NCBI GenBank assembly: GCA_030535395.1
Contig: JAUNLK010000004.1
Span: forward strand, 1 to 33,208
Source: Tissierellia bacterium
GTDB lineage: Bacteria; Bacillota; Clostridia; Tissierellales; Peptoniphilaceae
Length of the DNA: 33,208 bases
Reading direction: 5' to 3'
Every line of letters starts with the position of its first letter. Positions within the stretch are counted from its first letter, which is position 1. Positions 7,695 to 14,439 of this stretch are shown in pieces. The notes beneath the pieces are model-generated. The model did no database searches. It was not told the DNA's origin and was given only the letters and a program-made list of their open reading frames with translations. The translations under genes and the position numbers were made by a program.

Positions 7695-8732
7695 CTAGCG
7701 GCTCATGGTAATGGAGAGGATCTCCAGGTCCTTGGCCACATACTCGTCCTTCATGGGCTCCTCCTGAAGGAGGGAGGTGGAGAGGTATTTTTTGTTGTCG
7801 TCGGAGAGGACGGTGACCACCACGGCCCCATCCCCCATTTTTTCCCTGAGCTTTATGGCCCCTGCCACATTGCCCCCGGAGGAGATCCCCACCCCCAGGC
7901 CCAATTTGGCCAGGGCCTGGGCAATGAGGACGGCGTCGCCGTCACTTGCCTGGACGATGTCATCGCACTCGTCCATCTTCAGAAGATCGGGGACGAACTC
8001 ATCGCTGATGCCGGCGATTCTGTGCTCCCCGACTTTTTCCCCGCCGGTGGAGAGGGTGGGGGACTCGGCGGGCTCCAGGGGGTGAATCTTACAATTGGGA
8101 TTCACGGTCCTCAGGGCCCGGCCCGCCCCCATGACGGTGCCCCCGGTGCCCACCCCTGCCACAAAGGCATCGGCGGTGAGGCCCAGGTCCTTCAGGTTCT
8201 GAACGATCTCCTTGCCCAGACTCTCGTACTGACCGGCGGCATTGAAGGGATTTTCGAATTGGGCGGGGCAGTAGTAGCCGTCCTCCTTGGCCAGGGCAAA
8301 GGCCCGCTCAATGCTTCCAATGAAGCCCCCCTCCTCGTGGGTCAGGGTGCGGATCTCCGCGCCAAAGGAGGTGATGAGCTTTTTCCGCTCCTCACTCATC
8401 CACTCGGGCATGTAGATGACCACCGGAGTCCTGAGATAGGCCCCCAGGGCGCAGAAGGCGATCCCCGTGTTGCCACTGGTGGCCTCCACAATGGTGTCCC
8501 CCACCTTGAAGTCCCCCTTCTTCAGGGCCTCCTTCAGGGTGTAGTGGGCCATGCGGTCCTTCACCGAGCCGGTGAGATTGAAGGCCTCCACTTTGGCGTA
8601 GATCTCGGCCTCCTTGCCCTTGTAGCGGTAGCGGATGGTGGCCAGGGGGGTGTTGCCAATGGCTGATGACAAATCATCCAGTCTCCCCAACGCCTGTTTC
8701 ACCGCTTCGTTCTTCTCCCAATGTTCAGCCAT
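7695..8732 (-). CDS. Cysteine synthase family PLP-dependent enzyme
   Basis: A 345-residue fold-type II PLP enzyme of the O-acetylserine sulfhydrylase/cystathionine beta-synthase group. The PLP lysine is Lys58 in NLTGSVKDR, the substrate loop is TSGNTG (85-90), and the phosphate-binding loop is GVGTGGT (193-199). ISSGGN near residue 290 is also typical. The family usually has NPTGSVKDR; Leu in place of Pro is a mild departure. The protein is somewhat longer than CysK (about 310) with a short extra C-terminal tail. It probably makes cysteine from O-acetylserine or a related activated serine, but homocysteine- or phosphoserine-using relatives cannot be excluded. It is monocistronic, with a strong promoter and an imperfect palindrome in its leader. 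Confidence 0.87.
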   Translation of the reverse strand: MAEHWEKNEAVKQALGRLDDLSSAIGNTPLATIRYRYKGKEAEIYAKVEAFNLTGSVKDRMAHYTLKEALKKGDFKVGDTIVEATSGNTGIAFCALGAYLRTPVVIYMPEWMSEERKKLITSFGAEIRTLTHEEGGFIGSIERAFALAKEDGYYCPAQFENPFNAAGQYESLGKEIVQNLKDLGLTADAFVAGVGTGGTVMGAGRALRTVNPNCKIHPLEPAESPTLSTGGEKVGEHRIAGISDEFVPDLLKMDECDDIVQASDGDAVLIAQALAKLGLGVGISSGGNVAGAIKLREKMGDGAVVVTVLSDDNKKYLSTSLLQEEPMKDEYVAKDLEILSITMSR

Positions 8733-8756
8733 AGGTCACCTCAAATCTTTGCTTTA

Positions 8757-8773
8757 TCACACTATTGTGTTGA
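8757..8773. promoter_or_regulatory. Imperfect palindrome in the leader of the cysteine-synthase-like gene
   Basis: TCACAC-TATT-GTGTTGA is a near-palindrome about 12 to 28 bases downstream of the predicted start of transcription and ahead of the ribosome site. Its place fits a repressor operator. It does not match any site I know for cysteine regulators. Confidence 0.35.
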
Positions 8774-8791
8774 CGCGACATTCTTTTCCCT

Positions 8792-8820
8792 ATTGTACGG
8801 CCAAAAAAAAGGGGGGTCAA
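8792..8820 (-). promoter_or_regulatory. Promoter of the cysteine-synthase-like gene
   Basis: On the minus strand: TTGACC (8820-8815), exactly 17 bases, TACAAT (8797-8792). Both hexamers match the consensus at five of six positions. Confidence 0.7.
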
Positions 8821-8908
8821 GTCCCTTTTTCATATTTTCAGTTTTTTTAATTATTTCCAATCAAAGAATGAGGGAGAATTTCTTGGGGGCCAGAACTCCC
8901 CGGCCTTC

Positions 8909-8999
8909 TTCTGTGGAAGGGAGGGAATTGACTGTCTTAGGCTCGTCCCCCGGCCCTTCTGTGGAAGGGAGGGAATTGACTGTTTTCGGCTCGTCCCCC
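8909..8999. repeat. Two direct 43-bp repeats, period 48 bp, in intergenic DNA
   Basis: Copies at 8909-8951 and 8957-8999 differ at only two positions. Each starts with TTCTGTGGAAGGGAGGGAAT and ends in GGCTCGTCCCCC; the first bases can fold as a small CCTTC/GAAGG hairpin. A further hairpin, TTGGCCC with GGGCCAA (9000-9021), follows at once. The repeats fill the 356-base gap 8733-9088 between the cysteine-synthase promoter and the CapA terminator. Nothing suggests they are translated: no ribosome site, and they lie behind transcription units pointing away or ending here. They may belong to a dispersed intergenic repeat family. Confidence 0.75.
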
Positions 9000-9033
9000 T
9001 TGGCCCGTATCAGGGGGCCAAAACCACTTTTGC

Positions 9034-9076
9034 GAAAAAAGATCCGCTGGGGAGTTTTGCCCTCCCCAACGGATAT
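9034..9076 (-). terminator. Rho-independent terminator of the PspC-CapA operon
   Basis: On the minus strand ATCCGTTGGGGAG pairs with CTCCCCAGCGGAT (one G-T pair) around a 7-base loop and is followed by TTTTTTCGC. It begins 12 bases after the CapA stop codon. Confidence 0.85.
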
Positions 9077-9088
9077 CTCGGAAGTTTG

Positions 9089-10285
9089 TTATTGATCTGC
9101 ACCTTCCAAGAGGGCATCGGGATTGAAGAACTGGAGATACTCCCGGTGGGCCCCCTCCAGTTTTCCCCGAATCTCCTCGGTGCGCTCATAGCTCATGGCC
9201 CCCTCCAGGACCCGGGCCGCCGGCACGGCCACATAGCGGCGGCGGCCATCCTCCCCGTAGTAGCGGTCCAGGTGGAAGGCCTCGGTGTTGAACTCCGTCA
9301 CCTCCGTCACCTCCCCCTTCTTGGTGAAGGTGGCGTAGGTGGCCAGGCCCATGTCCACATTTTTCCTGCCCATTTCCTCCGGCCGCTGATTGGTGTAGAA
9401 ATTCCCCATGGAGTAGGCGATGTAGGTGGGCCGCTCGCCCACAATGACCCCCTGGGTCTGGGGAATGTGGGGGTGGGAGCCCAGGATGAGATCCACTCCC
9501 TGATCGTGGAAGAACTGGGCGTAGTGCTCCTGCTGGGCCGTAATGGGCTGGTGGTACTCCTCCCCCCAGTGGACGAAGGCCACAATGGCGTCCACCCCAT
9601 CCTCCTTGAGGATGGACACATCCCTTTCAATGTTCTCCTCAGTGAGGAGGCTCACCACATAGGGACTATCACTGGCGGCCATGCTGCTCTCGAAGCCATT
9701 GAGGCCGTAGGTGTAGGAGATGAGGCCCAGGAGGATGCCATTGCTCTCGTAGATCACGGGAAAGCCCACCTCGGTGGTGCCAATGGCCCCCATCCCCGCC
9801 TCCCGAATCTTATCCAGGGTGTACTCCAGGCCAAATTGGCCCCCGTCGTAGGCGTGATTGTTGGCGGTGTTCAGCACATCGAAGCCCACTTTGGAGAGGT
9901 CCCGGGCCACCTCCTCGGGGGAGCGGAAGACGGGATAGGTGGTGTAGGTCTTCTGATCGGTGAGGGTGGTCTCCAAATTGATCATGGCCAAATCCCGCTC
10001 CTCAATGTCCTTTTGGTAGAGGGCAAAGACCGGGGTGAAGTCGAAGTCGTCCCCCACCCGGGCCCCCTCAATTTGGGGCCGGTGGAGCATGAAGTCCCCA
10101 AAGGCCACCAGACTCAGGCTGGTCTCCAGAGGCTCCTCCTTCTTCTCGGGAGCGGGCCTCTGGGGCTCCTCCGCAAAGGCCTCTGCCCCCTGGGTCTTTT
10201 TGTCCACGGCCCCGGGGCGGTTTCCGCAGGCGGTGAGGGAGCCCAGCAGGAGCAGGGCGGTGAGGATGATGATGGCTTTTTTCAT
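9089..10285 (-). CDS. CapA family lipoprotein (poly-gamma-glutamate synthesis/metallophosphatase-like)
   Basis: A 398-residue exported lipoprotein. The N-terminus is a short basic stretch and hydrophobic core ending in the lipobox LTAC, lipidated Cys20. After a Glu/Pro-rich linker, the CapA calcineurin-like domain shows GDFMLH (63-68), NLE (103-105), NNHAYD (142-147), HWGEEYH (239-245) and GSHPHIP (269-275), which supply the expected metal-site Asp, Asn and His residues. CapA/PgsA proteins act outside the membrane in poly-gamma-glutamate capsule export, but many stand-alone homologues, as here without capB/capC, have no proven role. The start chosen is the ATG inside an ATGA overlap with the PspC stop; the open frame extends upstream but lacks a signal peptide there. 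Confidence 0.88.
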   Translation of the reverse strand: MKKAIIILTALLLLGSLTACGNRPGAVDKKTQGAEAFAEEPQRPAPEKKEEPLETSLSLVAFGDFMLHRPQIEGARVGDDFDFTPVFALYQKDIEERDLAMINLETTLTDQKTYTTYPVFRSPEEVARDLSKVGFDVLNTANNHAYDGGQFGLEYTLDKIREAGMGAIGTTEVGFPVIYESNGILLGLISYTYGLNGFESSMAASDSPYVVSLLTEENIERDVSILKEDGVDAIVAFVHWGEEYHQPITAQQEHYAQFFHDQGVDLILGSHPHIPQTQGVIVGERPTYIAYSMGNFYTNQRPEEMGRKNVDMGLATYATFTKKGEVTEVTEFNTEAFHLDRYYGEDGRRRYVAVPAARVLEGAMSYERTEEIRGKLEGAHREYLQFFNPDALLEGADQ

Positions 10286-10461
10286 TCTTCTGGAATGAGG
10301 ATCCAGCAGAGGAGATAGGCCAAGATGCCGCTGCCCCCTGCAAAGGTGAAAATGATCCACAGGAGGCGGACGAGATTGGAATCCAGGCCAAGATACTCCG
10401 CCAATCCCCCGCAGACCCCTGCAATTTTCCGGTCGTAGATACTTCTGCGCAATTGTTTCAT
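10282..10461 (-). CDS. PspC domain small membrane protein
   Basis: A 59-residue protein consisting only of a PspC domain: basic start (KQLRRSIYDRK), the signature IAGVCGGLAEYLG (13-25), then LDSNLVRLLW and one hydrophobic hairpin ending ILIPEE. PspC proteins sit in the inner membrane and are linked to envelope stress in Proteobacteria; in Firmicutes single-domain versions are common and little studied. The ATG follows AAGGAGGGACATCT. Its TGA overlaps the CapA ATG by 4 bases, so the two are translationally coupled and probably share an envelope role. Confidence 0.9.
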   Translation of the reverse strand: MKQLRRSIYDRKIAGVCGGLAEYLGLDSNLVRLLWIIFTFAGGSGILAYLLCWILIPEE

Positions 10462-10478
10462 AGATGTCCCTCCTTTTC

Positions 10479-10511
10479 TTGAATCGTAACAAAATATGTT
10501 ATATAATTCAA
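10479..10511. promoter_or_regulatory. Face-to-face overlapping promoters (polyphosphate kinase vs PspC-CapA)
   Basis: Plus strand: TTGAAT (10479-10484), 17 bases, TATAAT (10502-10507), reading into the kinase gene. Minus strand: TTGAAT (10511-10506), 17 bases, TACGAT (10488-10483), reading into PspC-CapA. The two promoters occupy the same 33 bp, so that the -35 of each overlaps the -10 of the other. The segment is also a loose inverted repeat (TTGAAT/ATTCAA outer, GTAAC/GTTA inner). Confidence 0.55.
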
Positions 10512-10579
10512 TCCAATTTGGCCACTGCGGTGGCCCGCAACTGTTGTTTCCAAGGGCTCTGCCCTGGAAGGGAGGAAAG

Positions 10580-11443
10580 ATGAACACGGACAAATATCGG
10601 GTGAAGGTGGGAAAAAAGGTAAAACTCCAGGATTTTCCCACTTCCTACAATGGCAGCCTCACCAAGGAGGAGGTCTACGAGCAGCTCCTCCCCGCCAATC
10701 AGGAGAAACTGGCCCAGTACCAGGAGGCCCTCTATGCGGAGAATCGGCGGGGGCTCATCATCATTCTCCAGGCCATGGACGCCGCCGGCAAGGACGGCAC
10801 CATTGAGCATGTATTCAGCGCCCTGAACCCCCAGGGCACGGTGGTGACCCCCTTTAAGGAGCCCTCCGATGAGGAGCTGGACCACGACTATCTGTGGCGG
10901 GCCTTTCGGGCCCTCCCCCGCCGGGGCAATATTGCCGTGTTCAACCGCAGCCACTACGAGGACGTACTGGTGACTCGGGTCCACAACCTCCTGCCCAAGC
11001 AGCAGATTCCCGAATTTTTGGTGGACGATCAGATCTGGAACCGCCGCTTCAGGGAGATCTCCAATTTCGAGCAGTACCTCACCGACAATGGCTTCACCAT
11101 TGTAAAATTCTTCCTCCACATCTCCAAGGAGGAGCAAAAACAGCGGCTCCTGGCCCGGATTGAGGAGGAGGAGAAGAACTGGAAGTTCTCCGCATCCGAC
11201 GTCAGTGAGCGCCGCTACTGGAGCGAGTATCAGGAGGCCTATGAGGACCTTCTGGCCCACACCTCCACGGAGTCCTGCCCCTGGTATGTGATTCCCGCCG
11301 ATCGAAAGTGGTTCAGCCGCTACCTGGTCAGCGAAATTATGGTGGATGTCTTCGAGAAAATCGACCCACAATTTCCGGAGCTGCCCCCGGAGGAAAAGGC
11401 CCACTTGGAGCGGTGGAAGGAAGTCCTAGAAAACGATGACTAA
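10580..11443 (+). CDS. Polyphosphate kinase 2 family
   Basis: A 287-residue cytosolic P-loop enzyme that transfers phosphate between polyphosphate and nucleotides. Walker A is AMDAAGKDGT (65-74, Lys71); the following PSDEELDHDYLWR (95-107) and FNRSHYEDVLVTRVH (121-135) are the PPK2 hallmark and Walker B region; the lid is basic (KEEQKQRLLARIEEEEKNWKF region). Size fits single-domain PPK2. The subclass (ADP-, AMP- or both-phosphorylating) cannot be fixed by eye. The ATG at 10580 is preferred over an upstream in-frame one because GGGAGGAAAG lies just ahead. A hairpin (CCAAGGGC/GCCCTGG, about 10550-10569) ends right before that ribosome site. Confidence 0.92.
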   Translation: MNTDKYRVKVGKKVKLQDFPTSYNGSLTKEEVYEQLLPANQEKLAQYQEALYAENRRGLIIILQAMDAAGKDGTIEHVFSALNPQGTVVTPFKEPSDEELDHDYLWRAFRALPRRGNIAVFNRSHYEDVLVTRVHNLLPKQQIPEFLVDDQIWNRRFREISNFEQYLTDNGFTIVKFFLHISKEEQKQRLLARIEEEEKNWKFSASDVSERRYWSEYQEAYEDLLAHTSTESCPWYVIPADRKWFSRYLVSEIMVDVFEKIDPQFPELPPEEKAHLERWKEVLENDD

Positions 11444-11447
11444 TTTT

Positions 11448-11475
11448 GGGAGTGCCCGAGGCACTCCCTTTTTCT
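11448..11475 (+). terminator. Rho-independent terminator after polyphosphate kinase
   Basis: GGGAGTGCC and GGCACTCCC form a perfect 9-bp stem with a CGA loop, followed by TTTTTCTTT. Confidence 0.92.
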
Positions 11476-11503
11476 TTACTTTAATTTCACAAAGCCATAG
11501 AAT
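11475..11503 (+). promoter_or_regulatory. Promoter of the ECF S-component gene
   Basis: TTTACT (11475-11480), 17 bases, TAGAAT (11498-11503). It begins inside the T tract of the preceding terminator. Confidence 0.5.
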
Positions 11504-11526
11504 ATAAGCGAAAGAAAGGAGCAATT

Positions 11527-12006
11527 ATGGATACAAAAGTACTTACTCGAACGGCTCTATTTATGGCTCTGGTGACCGTTGCCACCATGGTGGTAAACAT
11601 TCCCATCCCCGCCACCAAGGGCTATCTCAATGCATCGGAAACGGCCGTCTTTTTGTCCGCCGCCCTCCTCCCCGTCCCCTATGGCATAGTGGCCGCGGGC
11701 TTTGGCTGCGCCCTGGCGGATATTCTCCTGGGCTACACCTACTATGCCCCCGCCACCCTCATCATCAAGGCCATTGAGGCGGCCGGGGCCATCTTCCTCA
11801 TGAAGCGGATCAAACTCCCCGTGGTGGTGGTCTTTGCCCTGGCCTCCCTCCTCATGCCCCTGGGCTACTTCCTCTACGAGGTGATGCTCTACGGGGTGGC
11901 CGCAGCCTCCGCCGCCGCCATTCCCAATCTCCTCCAGGGACTCTTTGGGGCGGTGCTGGCAGGCATCATCCACCCCGTCCTGAAATCCCTCTTCCCCCAG
12001 GCCTAG
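11527..12006 (+). CDS. ECF transporter S component (substrate-binding subunit), probably for niacin
   Basis: A 159-residue, almost entirely hydrophobic protein with about five or six membrane helices. The N-terminal RTALFMALVTVATM and the NIPIPATKGYLN loop are typical of ECF S-components, which bind a vitamin in the membrane and share a separate EcfAA'T energising module. No energising genes are beside it. The ATG follows AAAGGAG. The next gene, 51 bases on, is nicotinate phosphoribosyltransferase, so nicotinate or nicotinamide is the likely cargo, as in NiaX-type transporters. This assignment is context only; other vitamins are possible. Confidence 0.8.
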   Translation: MDTKVLTRTALFMALVTVATMVVNIPIPATKGYLNASETAVFLSAALLPVPYGIVAAGFGCALADILLGYTYYAPATLIIKAIEAAGAIFLMKRIKLPVVVVFALASLLMPLGYFLYEVMLYGVAAASAAAIPNLLQGLFGAVLAGIIHPVLKSLFPQA

Positions 12007-12020
12007 CTCTTCCCCTTCAG

Positions 12021-12029
12021 TGATATAAT
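12021..12029 (+). promoter_or_regulatory. Extended -10 promoter before nicotinate phosphoribosyltransferase
   Basis: TGATATAAT is a perfect extended -10 element in the short gap after the ECF gene. No -35 is evident. The gene may thus be read both from here and from the upstream promoter, since no terminator separates them. Confidence 0.5.
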
Positions 12030-12057
12030 GGAAGTAATACCTACAAGGGAGTGAACT

Positions 12058-13503
12058 ATGGACTTTACAGAAAAAAACAACTACACCCTACTGGCGGATT
12101 TCTATGAATTCACCATGGGCAATGGCTATCTGGAAAACGGTCGGGCCGATGAGATCGTCTACTTCGATATGTTTTTCCGATCCGTCCCCGATGAGGCCTC
12201 CTATGCCATCATTGCGGGGCTGGAACCCCTCATTGAGTACATGGAAAACCTCCACTTCGAAGAGGAGGACATCGACTTTCTCCGCTCCAAGGGCCTCTTC
12301 AGCGAGGAGTTTCTGGACTACTTAAGAAATTTCAAATTTGCCTGCGATGTCTGGGCCCTCCCCGAGGGGACGGTGGCCTTTCCCCAGGAGCCTCTGGTGA
12401 CCATTCGGGGCCCCGTCATTCAGGCCCAGCTCTTGGAGACCATGGTCCTTTTGACCATCAACCACCAGAGCATGATTGTCACCAAGGCCAATCGCATTGT
12501 CACCGCCGCCCAGAGCCGCCCCGTGGCGGAATTTGGCTCCCGGAGGGCCCAGGGCTACAGCGGGGCCAATTTGGGGGCCCGGGCCGCCTACATTGGAGGC
12601 TGCAGCGGCACCGCCAATACCCTGGCCGACTTCCAATACGGGGTCCCCGCCAAGGGCACCATGGCCCACTCCTGGGTCATGATGTTCGATACGGAGCTGG
12701 AGGCCTTTCGGGCCTATGCCAAGGTCTATCCCGACTCCTGCCTCCTCTTGGTGGACACCTACGATGTCCTGAAACAGGGCATCCCCAATGCCATCACCGT
12801 CTTCAATGAGCTGAGGGAGGGGGGCCACGAGCCCCTGGGGATTCGCATCGACTCCGGGGACATCGCCTATCTCTCCAAAATGGCCCGGCAAATGCTGGAT
12901 GAGGCGGGCTTTGAGAAGGTTCAAATTATGGCCTCCAACTCCCTGGATGAGTATGTCATCGAGGACATCCTCCAACAGGGGGCCAGGGTGGACTCCTTTG
13001 GGGTGGGAGAGCGGCTCATCACCTCCAAGACCGATCCCGTCTTTGGCGGCGTCTACAAATTGGTGGGCACCGAGCGAGACGGCCAGTTCATCCCCAAGAT
13101 CAAAGTCTCGGAGAATGTGGCCAAAATCACCACTCCGGGCTTCAAAAACATCTATCGCTTCTACGACAAAACCAACAACAAGGCCCTGGCCGATGTCATC
13201 ACCCTCCACGATGAGGTGATTCCCGAGGACGAGTACGAGATCTTCCACCCCCTCTTCACCTGGAAGCGGAAGACCTTGAAAAACTACGAGGCCCGTCCCC
13301 TGATGAAGCAGATCTACGACCACGGAAAGCTGGTCTACGAGCTGCCCAGCCTGGAGGAGATTCGGGAGAATGTCCAGCGGGAGCTGTCCACCTTCTGGGA
13401 GGAGGTAAAGAGGCTGAGAAATCCCCACGAGTACATTGTGGACCTCTCCAAGCCCCTCTGGAAGATGAAGGACGAGCTACTGGCAGAGCACAGCAAGCAG
13501 TAA
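12058..13503 (+). CDS. pncB: Nicotinate phosphoribosyltransferase
   Basis: A 481-residue cytosolic enzyme that joins nicotinate to PRPP with ATP hydrolysis, the entry step of the Preiss-Handler NAD salvage route. Visible marks: LLADFYEFTMGNGYL at the N-terminus (11-25), EFGSRRAQG (158-166), the autophosphorylated His204 in MAHSWVM, LVDTYD (231-236) and the phosphate-binding IRIDSGD (262-268). Length and the Cys-poor C-terminal domain match the longer Firmicute/Actinobacterial type. ATG with AAGGGAGTGAACT ahead. It follows the ECF S-component gene, making a niacin uptake and salvage pair. Confidence 0.95.
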   Translation: MDFTEKNNYTLLADFYEFTMGNGYLENGRADEIVYFDMFFRSVPDEASYAIIAGLEPLIEYMENLHFEEEDIDFLRSKGLFSEEFLDYLRNFKFACDVWALPEGTVAFPQEPLVTIRGPVIQAQLLETMVLLTINHQSMIVTKANRIVTAAQSRPVAEFGSRRAQGYSGANLGARAAYIGGCSGTANTLADFQYGVPAKGTMAHSWVMMFDTELEAFRAYAKVYPDSCLLLVDTYDVLKQGIPNAITVFNELREGGHEPLGIRIDSGDIAYLSKMARQMLDEAGFEKVQIMASNSLDEYVIEDILQQGARVDSFGVGERLITSKTDPVFGGVYKLVGTERDGQFIPKIKVSENVAKITTPGFKNIYRFYDKTNNKALADVITLHDEVIPEDEYEIFHPLFTWKRKTLKNYEARPLMKQIYDHGKLVYELPSLEEIRENVQRELSTFWEEVKRLRNPHEYIVDLSKPLWKMKDELLAEHSKQ

Positions 13504-13564
13504 AAGCTGCCAAGCCCTCCCTTTCGAGGCGGAACCTTGGCCCCCAAAAATTCACAGAGCACCA

Positions 13565-13598
13565 AAAAACCACGCTACTTGAAGTAGCGTGGTTTTTT
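13565..13598. terminator. Bidirectional Rho-independent terminator
   Basis: CCACGCTACTT and AAGTAGCGTGG form an 11-bp arm pair with a tiny loop and are flanked by A and T runs. It ends pncB and, on the other strand, the walR operon; the yycI stop codon (13597-13599) overlaps its T tract. Confidence 0.92.
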
Positions 13599-14439
13599 AT
13601 TCCCCGGGGAGGACCAGTTCCGTGCCGTCCTCAAAGGAGAGCCGCCAGCCCACGGAGGAGCTGCCCTCCAAGGTGCGGGTGAGATCCTCCACCGCGCCCT
13701 GCTCCTCGGGATTGAAGTAGTAGCAGGGGGCAATGTCCACAATGGTCTTGCCGGCCATCTCCGGCTGGTCCAAGAGGTGGAGGAGGGCCTTGGCGGCGGG
13801 CATGGGGGCCCGCTTCTCCGGCCGCTTCTCCAAGAGATTCACCCAGAGGCGGTCCATGGAGCTCACCTGGGCCCCGGAGACGGTGATATAGGTGTAGGTG
13901 CTCTCCAGATAGTGGCCCTTGACCTTGGCGGTGTAGCTCAGGAGGACCTCATCCCCCTGCTCCTTCACATCCACCAGTTCCATGTCCTGGGTGTCGAAGC
14001 CCCTGAGCTCGAGAAATTCCAGGGCGATCTGCTGGGCCCGCTCCCCACTGACGGCCTGACCAATGTGGCCGGGGGCCTCGTAGAGGAGCCTGCGGCCGTC
14101 GATAAAGTGGACGGAGGCCTCCCCGTAGACCAACTGGAGATAGGTGGCCTCGTTCCGGGTGATCTCCCCCAGGCCCCCAAAGAAGCGCTGATTGAGCCGG
14201 GGGCCATCGGCGGACTCATAGGCCACCTTGAAGGTGGGCAGCTGGGGGCTCTTGCCGGGAATGGAGGTCTTCACGTGAATGTCCCCTCTCTCCAGGACTT
14301 TTTTCACCTCCCGGCCGAATCTCCAGCTCTCATCCCGCCCTCGGTATTGGATATTTTTGGAAAAATAGAGGCCCAGGAGGATGAGATTGGTCACCAAGAG
14401 GACGATGATAAATATATTTTTGGATTTAGTCCAGTCCAC
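13597..14439 (-). CDS. yycI: YycI, regulator of the WalK kinase
   Basis: A 280-residue membrane-anchored extracytoplasmic protein. With the GTG start it begins MDWTKSKNIFIIVLLVTNL, the classic YycI opening, with one helix at about 8-26 and a large outer domain. In Bacillus, YycI and YycH form a complex with WalK in the membrane and tune its activity. The GTG at 14439-14437 is chosen because GGAGG lies 6 bases ahead of it; an ATG two codons upstream touches that ribosome site, and further upstream starts add a charged stretch not found in the family. The gene overlaps the end of yycH by 14 bases and is the last gene of the operon. Confidence 0.85.
   Translation of the reverse strand: MDWTKSKNIFIIVLLVTNLILLGLYFSKNIQYRGRDESWRFGREVKKVLERGDIHVKTSIPGKSPQLPTFKVAYESADGPRLNQRFFGGLGEITRNEATYLQLVYGEASVHFIDGRRLLYEAPGHIGQAVSGERAQQIALEFLELRGFDTQDMELVDVKEQGDEVLLSYTAKVKGHYLESTYTYITVSGAQVSSMDRLWVNLLEKRPEKRAPMPAAKALLHLLDQPEMAGKTIVDIAPCYYFNPEEQGAVEDLTRTLEGSSSVGWRLSFEDGTELVLPGE

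Noticed and set aside
8909-8999. CRISPR array
   Set aside because: Only two repeat copies with a 5-base gap, no spacers of proper length and no cas genes.
8721-9095. A 124-codon frame across the 43-bp repeats with a repeated peptide
   Set aside because: The peptide repeat is only the DNA repeat translated; no ribosome site and no protein family resemblance.
9086-10318. A 410-codon plus-strand frame opposite CapA
   Set aside because: Same Gly/Leu/His-rich antisense character; the CapA motifs and lipobox on the minus strand are decisive.
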